Assembly: GCA_902464965.1 (NCBI GenBank)
Contig: CABQLI010000010.1
Location: forward strand, 1-45,767
Direction of reading: 5' to 3'
DNA from: an uncultured Collinsella sp.
GTDB taxonomy: Bacteria > Actinomycetota > Coriobacteriia > Coriobacteriales > Coriobacteriaceae
DNA: 45,767 nucleotides
The translations under genes were made by a program, and so were the position numbers. Below are positions 1 through 7,370 of the stretch, piece after piece; the stretch's first letter is position 1, and every line of letters begins with the position of its first letter. The notes beneath the pieces are model-generated. The model did no database searches. It saw only the letters and a program-made list of their open reading frames with translations, and was not told the DNA's origin.

Positions 1-50
1 GCGACCCCAACCTTGGCAAGGTTGTGCTCTACCAACTGAGCCATGTCCGC
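1..50 (-). tRNA. tRNA-Gly (GCC), partial, cut by window start
   Basis: These 50 bases are identical to the 5' portion of the complete tRNA-Gly at 201-276, including the anticodon arm with GCC, the D-arm and the 5' acceptor strand ending at 50. The T-arm and 3' end lie outside the window. It would be the third gene of the minus-strand tRNA cluster. Confidence 0.93.
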
Positions 51-65
51 ATATGTAAAACAAAA

Positions 66-83
66 CGGGCGCCGGAGCGCCCG
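66..83 (-). other. Inter-tRNA hairpin
   Basis: Seven-base arms (CGGGCGC / GCGCCCG) around a CGGA loop lie between tRNA-Cys and the downstream tRNA-Gly. No U-run follows on the minus strand, so it looks like a structured processing spacer rather than a terminator. Confidence 0.5.
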
Positions 84-92
84 GATGTTGCC

Positions 93-166
93 TGGAGGCG
101 AAGCCCGGATTCGAACCGGGGGTAAAGGCTTTGCAGGCCTCTGCCTTACCACTTGGCCACTTCGCC
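93..166 (-). tRNA. tRNA-Cys (GCA)
   Basis: The reverse complement folds as a 74-nt tRNA: acceptor GGCGAAG pairs with CTTCGCC, the anticodon loop is CTGCAAA (anticodon GCA), the T-loop is TTCGAAT and CCA is encoded at 93-95. It sits between two identical tRNA-Gly genes in one minus-strand transcript. Confidence 0.95.
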
Positions 167-172
167 GAAAAA

Positions 173-190
173 GGACCGCCTAAACGGTCC
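173..190 (-). other. Inter-tRNA hairpin
   Basis: GGACCG / CGGTCC arms with a 6-nt loop lie between tRNA-Gly and tRNA-Cys. It is a second small hairpin in the position equivalent to 66-83, with no U-tract. Confidence 0.45.
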
Positions 191-200
191 GGAAATGCAA

Positions 201-276
201 TGGAGCGGACAACGGGGCTCGAACCCGCGACCCCAACCTTGGCAAGGTTGTGCTCTACCAACTGAGCCATGTCCGC
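201..276 (-). tRNA. tRNA-Gly (GCC)
   Basis: A complete 76-nt tRNA on the minus strand: acceptor GCGGACA / TGTCCGC, anticodon loop with GCC, T-loop TTCGAGC, CCA encoded at 201-203. It is the first gene of the tRNA cluster, directly below the promoter at 289-317. A second identical copy starts at 50. Confidence 0.96.
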
Positions 277-288
277 TTGCGGGTTATT

Positions 289-340
289 AATTTACGCGAG
301 TTGTCCAAAAGACGCAAGTACTTTTTTCAAAAAACTTGTC
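289..340 (-). promoter_or_regulatory. tRNA cluster promoter with A-tract upstream element
   Basis: On the minus strand a -35 TTGCGT (312-317) and a -10 TAAATT (289-294) are 17 bp apart, about 12 nt above the tRNA-Gly 5' end. Immediately upstream lies TTTTTTGAAAAAAGT. Nearly the same A/T-tract block precedes the tRNA-Leu promoter, which supports an UP-like element of stable-RNA promoters. Confidence 0.7.
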
Positions 341-356
341 TGCCGCATGTTCTTAG

Positions 357-384
357 TAGCCAAACGCGCTAAAGCGATTGGCTA
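357..384 (-). terminator. Weak hairpin at the end of the STAS-HATPase gene
   Basis: AGCCAA and TTGGCT arms with an inner GC / GC pair overlap the stop codon of the STAS-HATPase gene. There is no clear U-run, so termination here is doubtful; it may only stabilise the 3' end. Confidence 0.3.
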
Positions 385-1128
385 GGCACACGATTCCAGC
401 GCTCCGCTAAACAGCTTCACCATCTGCACGCGCGTGCCGGCGCCGTCCGTACGACGAGCAACCTCCACGTTATCGACGAGCATACGCATAAGCTTGATAC
501 CACGGCCGCGTTCCTCAGATGCAACCGGCTCGCTCGCTTCATCGATAGAATAGCCGGCACCTCGATCAAGCACCTCAACCACAACGCGATCGCCATAGGC
601 TTGAACCGTCAGGACGCACCCGATACCGCCCGCATGGTCATAGGCATTACCCAGCGCCTCCCCCGACGCCAATGCGACATCGTAGCGCTCGTCACGGCGC
701 AACGGAAGCGATTCAAGGAGTTCGGCGATGCGATGTCGGTAGTATGGAAGATTCTCGATACCCTGACGGACCTCGACGCTCTTACTCCAGCGAGGCAGCT
801 CCCCCACCGGAATAGCGGGAATAGACTCCCGTGCCGGCCCCGCGACATGAAGGATATCGACAAGACGAGCAATCTCCAAAAAGCGGACAACTTCACCTGA
901 TGCATTGACGAGCGAAAGCAGGCCTTCTCGCCTCATGAGCTCACGAGCGCGCGTAAGCAGGAATGCCAAGCCCGTCGAATCGATAAAGCCAACAGCCTGA
1001 CAGTTGATGATGACACGACGCACGCCGCGGCCAATCAAAGCATCCAACCGCCGACGCAGCGCAGGCACCGTGGCGATGTCGATATCGCCTGGTGGCGTCA
1101 AAACCGCTATGTCATTCCACTCATTCAT
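382..1128 (-). CDS. STAS domain - HATPase_c fusion (anti-anti-sigma / anti-sigma in one chain)
   Basis: This 248-aa protein joins two halves of a partner-switching circuit. Residues 1-100 form a STAS domain with the phospho-acceptor motif FIDSTG (Ser51). Residues 115-248 form an RsbW/SpoIIAB-type GHKL ATPase with an N-box (Glu157, Asn161), a G1 box DRGAG (188-192) and a G2 box GRGIKL (208-213). These domains normally sit in separate proteins that bind each other: the kinase phosphorylates the STAS serine, and a PP2C phosphatase reverses this. The PP2C-type gene lies 78 bp upstream on the same strand, so the two probably act together. No sigma factor gene is adjacent, so the output is unknown. 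The ATG at 1128 is preferred over an upstream in-frame TTG at 1146; its ribosome binding site is weak. Confidence 0.88.
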   Translation of the reverse strand: MNEWNDIAVLTPPGDIDIATVPALRRRLDALIGRGVRRVIINCQAVGFIDSTGLAFLLTRARELMRREGLLSLVNASGEVVRFLEIARLVDILHVAGPARESIPAIPVGELPRWSKSVEVRQGIENLPYYRHRIAELLESLPLRRDERYDVALASGEALGNAYDHAGGIGCVLTVQAYGDRVVVEVLDRGAGYSIDEASEPVASEERGRGIKLMRMLVDNVEVARRTDGAGTRVQMVKLFSGALESCA

Positions 1129-1206
1129 ACGACCATGGTTCCCCAAAAAAGCCCACTCGATGCATTCGTTTCCCCAACCGTGCGGATTCAGCCCGCCCAG
1201 CGTCGT

Positions 1207-3552
1207 CTATGAACGACCCCGTAAAAACTCAAGGGACACCAATGCAATGTCATCGTCCAGCGCCGATTCGGTAAATCGGTCAAGCTCGCCCAAGACCTTA
1301 CCGCAGATTCCCGATACGCCCTCACCCGAGACAGAGAGCAGAAGGTCACGAAGGCGCTGCTCGCCAAAGAACGCTCCGGTGCGGTCGCGGGCCTCAATCG
1401 TTCCATCCGTATACATGAAGAGCATGTCACCAGGAGCGAACGTAAACACGCCTGTCTCGTACACCATGCTCTCAAAAGCACCGATTACGCCCGATTGGCA
1501 TCCAAGCAGCTCGACCTCTCCCCCACGGGCCTCGCCGCCACCCAGCGGCATCGACTCTGGCCTGATGACCATGGTCGGAGGATGGCCCGCCGAACAATAC
1601 GTTGCGCGTCCGGCTTTAAGGTCAATCTTGGCGATAAAGGCCGTCACGAACGTCTCGACCCTCGAAAAGCCCATGAGCATGCTGTTAAGGGAGCGTGCCA
1701 TGCGGGCCGGTCCAGCGCCCTCCCAGGCATATGCCGTCAGGGCCGTCTTGACGAGCGCGGACATCGATGCAGCCTCAATGCCTTTGCCAGACACATCGCC
1801 CAGAATCATGACGGCGCAGTCGTCGGGAAGACGGATGAGCGTATAGAAATCGCCGCCGACCAACGCCGAGTTCGTGGCCGACAGGTACACCGAATCGGTT
1901 GCAATGCCCGGAACGTCACCAAGCGAATTTCTCATGCCAATCTGAAGGGTCTGAGCGATATGGCGCTCCTCGCGCTTTTGAGATTCGCCTTCGTAGATCA
2001 GTTCAAAGTCATGCGCCAAGTGCACCAAGTAGTCATATTCAAGGTCATCAATCGGCTCTTGGCTACCATCACGAAGCAGCAGCGCGCGCGTCGTCGGGCT
2101 CTTCGCAACAGAAGCAGGAACAATCGCGTCGTTACTGTGTTTGCCATCACCCTCAGAGCGCGGGCGCCCCGCCTCGATGCCGGAGTCGACGTAGAGACCT
2201 TGACAAGGCAGACCATGCGCCCTAAGCCAGCCTCCCATAGGCATCGATTCGTCAACGCGAGTTATACGGACGTGTTTAAGGTCCTCGGCACTCGTGCCGC
2301 CCAAAACAGATGCCTCAAAGCCATCAGGGCCAGCCCCCAGACGTGCCGCTGGCGCCGTCGTGGAAAAGAAAAGCTTCTCGGGATCGTCCGGCAAAGCAAC
2401 GCGACTGCCGCCTTCAAAATCTATGACGTAGGAATCCAGACTGGCATCATACTCAACAGGGCAAAAATGGCAGTTAAGCATATTGCAGATCTCGGACGAT
2501 ACCGCCTGGGTGGCCGCGGCGGAATCGTCTAGAAAGGTAAACAACTCATCACGCAAGACATTGAGCGAGCGGCCAAGCTCGGCCGTGCGACGGGAGCGAA
2601 GGCTCGATGCCATGCCGACCAGCTGGATAGACAGGTAATCGCAAATGACCTCGAGCACATTAACGTCATAGGCGAGCGGTGCCTGAGGGCGTTTCCAACC
2701 AACTTCCAGCACGCCAAGGATCTGCGTACCGTAAAAAACGGGAAGACAGATCTCGCTGCGGTACGGAGGCATATCCTGCATACGCAACAGGTGCTTAGAA
2801 CGATTGTCCAGGTCCATAAACATACCGGAGGCGGCCTTACCACCCTTAAGGTCCTGTTGAATCGACAAGCGACAGGCACGCGACTCACGAAGAACATACG
2901 TCGGAATGCCAGCGCCATACGGCAAAAACTCAGGCAGGTAGCTGTCGTACAGCTCCTTGGAAACACCGCGAAGTTTAAAACCGCCGCTCTCAGAAAAATA
3001 GATAGCAGCACCCGAAGCATCGAGCGTTCCTACAAGCTGGTTCAAAACGGTATCAAGTAGGCTGGGCAGCTCATCGGAGCCCACGGTACTCATAATGACC
3101 GAGAGCGTGCCAGAGAGGCGCTTGTTCGCCACTCTAAGCTCCGAAAGCGCACGCTTGAGCTGACGGTCGTGCGAATACTGTTCTTCGATGCTATGGAGCG
3201 CCACCAGGACACGTGGCGCGCGGCGCCCAAAGATGCGTGGAGGCGTTACGGAGCCCGCACGAACCAAGACGGGGATAAAGGAGCCGTCACTCAGCTTGAG
3301 CATCAGTTCGTTCTCGGAGCCATCAGTTTCAAATGGCAGACGATGTTCCGTCGCACGTTCAAAAGCGGATGAGTACAGGACGTCTTTAACATCTCCACCG
3401 ATGACGTCGGCGCGTTCCTCGCACATCAAACCAAGTAAGCGATTATTCACATGCAGAATTGTTCCGTCGAGCTCGCAGATGATGACAGCATCGCTCGTGA
3501 TCTCGACTAGTTGGGCAACGTCTGCCCACTCGTTGCGTTCAAGCGTTTCCAT
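1207..3552 (-). CDS. PAS-GAF-SpoIIE/PP2C family serine phosphatase
   Basis: A 781-aa soluble sensor phosphatase. A PAS domain covers roughly residues 10-115, a short coiled linker follows, and a GAF-like domain covers about 150-320. A less conserved central region that may hold a second GAF leads to a C-terminal SpoIIE/PP2C domain from about 540 to 780. The PP2C metal-binding signatures are visible: VGGDFY, LGDVSGKG, YTDGTIEARD and DDDIALV. In RsbU/RsbP/SpoIIE proteins this domain dephosphorylates a STAS protein; the STAS-HATPase gene is directly downstream and probably co-transcribed. The signal sensed is not evident. No membrane segments are seen. The start is the ATG at 3552 behind GGTGGGG; a GTG at 3564 is in frame. 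Confidence 0.9.
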   Translation of the reverse strand: METLERNEWADVAQLVEITSDAVIICELDGTILHVNNRLLGLMCEERADVIGGDVKDVLYSSAFERATEHRLPFETDGSENELMLKLSDGSFIPVLVRAGSVTPPRIFGRRAPRVLVALHSIEEQYSHDRQLKRALSELRVANKRLSGTLSVIMSTVGSDELPSLLDTVLNQLVGTLDASGAAIYFSESGGFKLRGVSKELYDSYLPEFLPYGAGIPTYVLRESRACRLSIQQDLKGGKAASGMFMDLDNRSKHLLRMQDMPPYRSEICLPVFYGTQILGVLEVGWKRPQAPLAYDVNVLEVICDYLSIQLVGMASSLRSRRTAELGRSLNVLRDELFTFLDDSAAATQAVSSEICNMLNCHFCPVEYDASLDSYVIDFEGGSRVALPDDPEKLFFSTTAPAARLGAGPDGFEASVLGGTSAEDLKHVRITRVDESMPMGGWLRAHGLPCQGLYVDSGIEAGRPRSEGDGKHSNDAIVPASVAKSPTTRALLLRDGSQEPIDDLEYDYLVHLAHDFELIYEGESQKREERHIAQTLQIGMRNSLGDVPGIATDSVYLSATNSALVGGDFYTLIRLPDDCAVMILGDVSGKGIEAASMSALVKTALTAYAWEGAGPARMARSLNSMLMGFSRVETFVTAFIAKIDLKAGRATYCSAGHPPTMVIRPESMPLGGGEARGGEVELLGCQSGVIGAFESMVYETGVFTFAPGDMLFMYTDGTIEARDRTGAFFGEQRLRDLLLSVSGEGVSGICGKVLGELDRFTESALDDDIALVSLEFLRGRS

Positions 3553-3578
3553 CGTGGACCCCACCGTCTATCGGTAAC

Positions 3579-3600
3579 AAAAAAGCCTCCGAAGAGGCTT
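3579..3600 (-). terminator. Rho-independent terminator of tRNA-Leu
   Basis: On the minus strand AAGCCTC, a TTCG loop and GAGGCTT are followed by a six-U run at 3584-3579. It lies 11 bp below the tRNA-Leu 3' end and ends its transcript before the phosphatase gene. Confidence 0.85.
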
Positions 3601-3611
3601 CTCAAATGCGA

Positions 3612-3701
3612 TGGTGTCGGAGGCGGGACTTGAACCCGCATGACCAAAAAGCGGTCACTAGCACCTCAAGCTAGCGCGTCTGCCAATTCCGCCACTCCGA
3701 C
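3612..3701 (-). tRNA. tRNA-Leu (GAG)
   Basis: A 90-nt class II tRNA on the minus strand with acceptor GTCGGAG / CTCCGAC, anticodon loop CTTGAGG (GAG), a long variable arm (TGACCGC / GCGGTCA class) and CCA encoded at 3612-3614. It is a single-gene unit with its own promoter and terminator. Confidence 0.95.
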
Positions 3702-3758
3702 ATGCTATGTTGTTGATTCACGGTTCGTTTTGTTGGACCCGCGCGTTCAACGAGGAAG

Positions 3759-3812
3759 ATAATAACCTATGATTCGAGAACTGTGCAAGCACTTTTTTCA
3801 AAAAAGTTTACG
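3759..3812 (-). promoter_or_regulatory. tRNA-Leu promoter with A-tract upstream element
   Basis: On the minus strand -35 TTGCAC (3783-3788) and -10 TATTAT (3759-3764) are 18 bp apart. The block ACTTTTTTGAAAAAAGTGC sits immediately upstream, matching the block above the tRNA-Gly promoter. The leader to the tRNA is about 50 nt. Confidence 0.7.
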
Positions 3813-3845
3813 AATTTGTAAATGCGCAGGTAGATCCGTATGTCC

Positions 3846-3970
3846 GGGTCGGAATGGGGGCAACTTCCCAACGCGTCCTCGGGCATGCGGTACATTTTGA
3901 TTCGCGCTTCGCGCTACAAAATGTACCGCCCCCTGCGGAATGCGTTGGGAAGTTGCCCCCATTCCGACCC
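3846..3970. repeat. Large palindromic element A
   Basis: A 125-bp near-complete palindrome. Outer arms 3846-3874 and 3942-3970 are perfect 29-bp inverted copies. Inside them lie GTCCTCG (3875-3881) on the left and CTGCGGAAT (3933-3941) on the right, which pair only imperfectly. A second perfect helix follows (3888-3899 with 3917-3928, 12 bp), closed by a 17-nt apex that contains its own mini-hairpin GCGC-TTC-GCGC and then TA. Element B has the same plan with different arm sequences. I see no ORF with a credible start in it and cannot assign it to a known family. Confidence 0.85.
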
Positions 3971-4021
3971 TGCGTTAACGCACTTCAAGCACAGTTCTCA
4001 AACATGTTCTGGGGGCTGATG

Positions 4022-4096
4022 CAAATTTGGTGGCTCGGCTTTGCCGAGCCCTTATATAAGGAGGCCGGAGCTAAAGCTCCGGCCTCACTAAATTTC
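4022..4096. repeat. Two adjacent perfect hairpins flanked by AAATTT
   Basis: The first hairpin has 8-bp arms GGCTCGGC / GCCGAGCC (4032-4039, 4043-4050) around a TTT loop. The second has 12-bp arms (4061-4072, 4075-4086) with a 2-nt loop. AAATTT occurs on both outer sides (4023-4028 and 4090-4095). Neither hairpin has a proper U-run; they may act as weak terminators for the oppF transcript, which would run into them on the minus strand. They lie between the two large palindromes. Confidence 0.6.
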
Positions 4097-4150
4097 TTAT
4101 TAGATAAAGTGAGCGATCAAGGAATCGCACCCCTCTGCAGTGGTAACACA

Positions 4151-4282
4151 GGGCCCGTGCTGGACTTAGTTTTCAGAACATTCCGCAGACCAGGAAACCC
4201 CCTTATCCGTAGCTCCGAAGGAGCAGGATAAGGGGGTTTCCATGGTCGAGGACGTTCTGAAAACTAAGTCCAGCACGGGCCC
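4151..4282. repeat. Large palindromic element B (inverted relative to A)
   Basis: A 132-bp palindrome. Outer arms 4151-4179 and 4254-4282 are perfect 29-bp inverted copies with no similarity to those of element A. Next come ATTCCGCAG (4180-4188) on the left and CGAGGAC (4247-4253) on the right: the same boxes as in element A, so this copy is in the opposite orientation. The inner helix 4193-4208 / 4226-4241 is 16 bp and extends to 20 bp past one bulged base. A 17-nt apex holds GCTCC-GAA-GGAGC. The element begins 17 bp below the oppF stop codon and would form a very long hairpin at the end of that transcript. Confidence 0.85.
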
Positions 4283-4298
4283 GGACGATAACAACCGA

Positions 4299-5327
4299 CT
4301 ACAGGTCGATATGCGATTCCTTGATCGGGAACGGCTCCGCGAAGTGGCAGGCACAGCAGTGGCCCGGAGCAACTTCCTTAAACTCGGGAAGCTTCTCGGA
4401 GCAGATGCCCTGCGCGATCGGGCAGCGCGTGTGGAAACGGCAGCCGGTCGGCGGATCCAGCGGTGACGGCGGATCGCCGGCGAGGATGATGCGCTTGCGG
4501 GTCTTCTGGATATCAGGATCGGGCACCGGCACGGCAGACAGCAGCGACTGCGTGTACGGATGGTGAGGCTCGCTGTAGAGCGTCTTCCAGTCCGAAACCT
4601 CGACCATCTTGCCCAGATACATAACGGCAACGCGATCAGAAATGTGCTGCACGACGGAGAGGTCGTGAGCAATGAAGAGATAGGCAGTACCGAACTTATC
4701 CTGAAGCTCCTTCAGCAGGTTCAAAACCTGAGCCTGAATGGAAACATCAAGTGCAGAGACAGGCTCGTCGCAGATAATCAGCTTGGGTTTGAGCGCAAAA
4801 GCGCGGGCAATGCCGACACGCTGACGCTGACCGCCGGAGAACTCATGCGGATAGCGGTTGATGTGCTCGGGGTTCAGACCGACGACGTCCAGCAGCTCGC
4901 GGACACGCTCAATGCGCTCCTCCTTGGTGCCCACACCGTGAATGGTCATGGGCTCGGAGACGATCTCGCCGATGGTCATGCGGGGATTCAGCGAAGCATA
5001 GGGGTCCTGGAAGATGAACTGCATCTCGCGACGCATATCCTTGATCTCGTGCTTGCTCATCTCGGCAACGTCTTTGCCCTGGAAGAACACTTTGCCTGCC
5101 GTCGGCTTGGTCAGGCGCATGATGGTGCGGCCCGTGGTGGACTTACCGCAACCAGACTCGCCGACCAGGCCAAAGGTCTCGCCCGGATAAATCTCAAACG
5201 AAATGTCATTCACAGCAGAGACGACACGCTTGGAGAAGCGCTTGGCGAACATGCCGGACTCAGCGGGAAACTCCTTAGAGAGGTGCTCGACCTTCAGCAG
5301 CGGAGTACGCTCGTTGGTATCTGCCAT
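4299..5327 (-). CDS. oppF: Oligopeptide ABC transporter ATPase, OppF type
   Basis: A 342-aa ABC ATPase that energises peptide import at the inner face of the membrane, paired with OppD. Walker A GESGCGKS is at 56-63, the signature is FSGGQRQRV and Walker B ends in CDEPVSALDVS. A C-terminal oligopeptide-transporter extension contains GCRFHTRCPIA with paired cysteines; this CxxRCP region binds an iron-sulfur cluster in some relatives. It is the last gene of the oppABCDF operon and overlaps the oppD stop codon by one base (TAATG). Directly downstream lies palindromic element B. Substrate range cannot be told from the ATPase. Confidence 0.93.
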   Translation of the reverse strand: MADTNERTPLLKVEHLSKEFPAESGMFAKRFSKRVVSAVNDISFEIYPGETFGLVGESGCGKSTTGRTIMRLTKPTAGKVFFQGKDVAEMSKHEIKDMRREMQFIFQDPYASLNPRMTIGEIVSEPMTIHGVGTKEERIERVRELLDVVGLNPEHINRYPHEFSGGQRQRVGIARAFALKPKLIICDEPVSALDVSIQAQVLNLLKELQDKFGTAYLFIAHDLSVVQHISDRVAVMYLGKMVEVSDWKTLYSEPHHPYTQSLLSAVPVPDPDIQKTRKRIILAGDPPSPLDPPTGCRFHTRCPIAQGICSEKLPEFKEVAPGHCCACHFAEPFPIKESHIDL

Positions 5328-6418
5328 TACGCCTCGCCTCCCTTCTTGGAATCCTTGCGCGTACGGGACGTCTCAGGAGCGTTCTTGAGGAACTCGGGGT
5401 CACCGGAGTAGTGGCACGCAGAGTAATGACCAGACTCGGTGACAACGCGCTCGGGGCGCTGCTTGCGGCACTTGTCCGTCGCATAGGGGCAGCGAGGAGA
5501 GAAGACGCAGCCCTCAGGCAGGTTCATGAGCGAAGGCGGGTTGCCGTGAATCGGCGTAAGAGGCTTCTTCTCTTCGATGGCCTGCTCCGGGATGGAGCGG
5601 ATAAGGCCCCAGGTGTAGGGGTGGCGGCTCTCGTAGAAGATTTCCTCAGCAGTACCGAACTCGACGGGACGACCGGCGTACATAACCATGATCTTATCGG
5701 CCATATCGGCGACAACACCCAGGTCATGGGTAATCATGATAATGGCGTTGCCGTTCTTCTCCTGCATTTCCTGCATAAGCTCAATAATCTGAGCCTGAAT
5801 GGTAACGTCCAGAGCCGTCGTGGGCTCGTCGGCAATCAGGATATCGGGATCGCAGGCAAGAGCCATGGCGATCATGACACGCTGACGCATACCGCCCGAG
5901 AACTGGTGCGGATACTCATTGACGCGCTTCTCGGGCTCGGGGATACCCACGAGGTCCAAAAGCTCGGTAGCGCGCTTGAGTGCCTCCTGCTTGGAGTAGC
6001 CACGGTGCAGACGAAGGCCCTCGCCCACCTGCTTGCCGATCTTATAGACCGGGTTCAAGGAGGTCATAGGATCCTGGAAGATCATCGCGATATCGTTACC
6101 GCGAATGTGCTGCATCTCTTCCTCGGTCATTTCGAGGATAGAACGACCGCGATAGCGAACGTCGCCGCCCTCAATCTTTCCCGGAGGCATCGAGATGAGG
6201 CCCATGATGGTCATGGCGGTCACGGACTTACCGGAGCCGGACTCACCGACGACACCCAGGGTCTCGCCGCGATCGAGCGTGTAGGACACACCGTCGACAG
6301 CGCGAACGACGCCGTCCTCGGTATGGAAATACATCTTAAGGTCATCGACCTCGAGCAGATGCTGGCCCTCGGGAACCGGCTGGTCCTTCAGGTCCACATA
6401 GTTCTTGTTCTTCTTCAT
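5327..6418 (-). CDS. oppD: Oligopeptide ABC transporter ATPase, OppD type
   Basis: A 363-aa ABC ATPase with Walker A GESGSGKS at 58-65, signature FSGGMRQRVMIAMAL, DEPTTALDVT after Walker B, and the C-terminal GCVFSPRCPYA cysteine motif of the OppD/DppD family. It forms the heterodimeric motor with OppF. It starts 2 bp after the oppC stop; the Shine-Dalgarno GAAGGA lies inside the end of oppC, indicating translational coupling. Confidence 0.93.
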   Translation of the reverse strand: MKKNKNYVDLKDQPVPEGQHLLEVDDLKMYFHTEDGVVRAVDGVSYTLDRGETLGVVGESGSGKSVTAMTIMGLISMPPGKIEGGDVRYRGRSILEMTEEEMQHIRGNDIAMIFQDPMTSLNPVYKIGKQVGEGLRLHRGYSKQEALKRATELLDLVGIPEPEKRVNEYPHQFSGGMRQRVMIAMALACDPDILIADEPTTALDVTIQAQIIELMQEMQEKNGNAIIMITHDLGVVADMADKIMVMYAGRPVEFGTAEEIFYESRHPYTWGLIRSIPEQAIEEKKPLTPIHGNPPSLMNLPEGCVFSPRCPYATDKCRKQRPERVVTESGHYSACHYSGDPEFLKNAPETSRTRKDSKKGGEA

Positions 6419-6420
6419 CC

Positions 6421-7356
6421 TTATGCGTCCTTCATCTTGACGTCGAGGGCGTCGCGCAGACCGTCACCCAGCAGGGTGAAGGCGAGCACCGTCGAGAGAA
6501 TTGCCAGACCGGGCATGATCATCATCCAGGGAGCAGTCAGAAGATACTGCTGACCGTCCTGGATCATGGAGCCCCACGAAGGCGTAGGCGGAATAACGCC
6601 CATGCCGAGGAAGGACAGAGCGGACTCGGTCAGAATGGCGCCACCAATGTTCATGGTCGCGTAAACCACGATGGAAGCGACGGAGTTCGGGAAGATGTGG
6701 CGCACGACAATACGAGCGTCAGATGCACCCATCGCGCGCGCAGCGTCAACATAGTCGTTTTCCTTGACCGTCAAGATTGCAGAGCGGAAGACGCGCGCAA
6801 TCGAAGGCCAGCCGAGAATACCGATGGCGATAAAGACGTTCTGAAGACCACGGCCGATAACGGCGATCATGGCGACAACGAACAGCACGTACGGGAACGC
6901 CAGGAAGATATCCGCACAGCGCATGATGATCGTATCCCAGATGCCGCCGTAGAAACCGGCCAGGGCGCCCATGACCAGACCGATCAACGTGGAGATGGCA
7001 GTAGCCATAATGCCGACGGACAGCGAAACGCGTGCACCGTAGATAACACGGACGAGAATGTCACGACCAAGGGCATCGGTGCCAAACGGGTGCTCGGCAC
7101 ACGGAGCCAGCAGCGATGTCTCGGCCATGGTAGTCGAATCGGAAGCCGTCGGCGAACCGAGCCAGGGCTTAGCCCACAAATCTGCGGTCAGGGCAACCAC
7201 AACGACGATGATAATCCAGCAGACGCCGATAACGGCGAGCTTGTTCTTACGAAGACGCTTAAAAGCGTCGCCCCACAGCGTGCGGGACTTGGCGGGAGCA
7301 GATGCGGCCTTGATGGCGGTAGCCTGCTCCTGAGACTGAGAATCAGTTTCCTGCAT
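6421..7356 (-). CDS. oppC: Oligopeptide ABC transporter permease, OppC type
   Basis: A 311-aa inner-membrane permease. A cytoplasmic N-terminal tail of about 40 residues precedes the first membrane span, then FGTDALGRDIL (typical of OppC/DppC) and four to five further spans. The EAA loop, which docks on the ATPases, is near 205-225 (DYVDAARAMGAS). It forms the pore with OppB. It follows oppB after 14 bp with GGGAGG as ribosome binding site. Confidence 0.93.
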   Translation of the reverse strand: MQETDSQSQEQATAIKAASAPAKSRTLWGDAFKRLRKNKLAVIGVCWIIIVVVVALTADLWAKPWLGSPTASDSTTMAETSLLAPCAEHPFGTDALGRDILVRVIYGARVSLSVGIMATAISTLIGLVMGALAGFYGGIWDTIIMRCADIFLAFPYVLFVVAMIAVIGRGLQNVFIAIGILGWPSIARVFRSAILTVKENDYVDAARAMGASDARIVVRHIFPNSVASIVVYATMNIGGAILTESALSFLGMGVIPPTPSWGSMIQDGQQYLLTAPWMMIMPGLAILSTVLAFTLLGDGLRDALDVKMKDA

Positions 7357-7370
7357 AAGACGTACCTCCC

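Noticed and set aside
3854..4231. Open frame running through palindromic element A into element B
   Set aside because: It depends on palindrome sequence, has no ribosome binding site and no protein-like composition; better explained as structured non-coding DNA.
3846..4282. Possible CRISPR array or integron attC array
   Set aside because: There are only two elements, they are inverted to each other, have no constant repeat of CRISPR type, and no cas or integrase gene is nearby. attC sites have the conserved boxes at the outer ends, not inside 29-bp arms.
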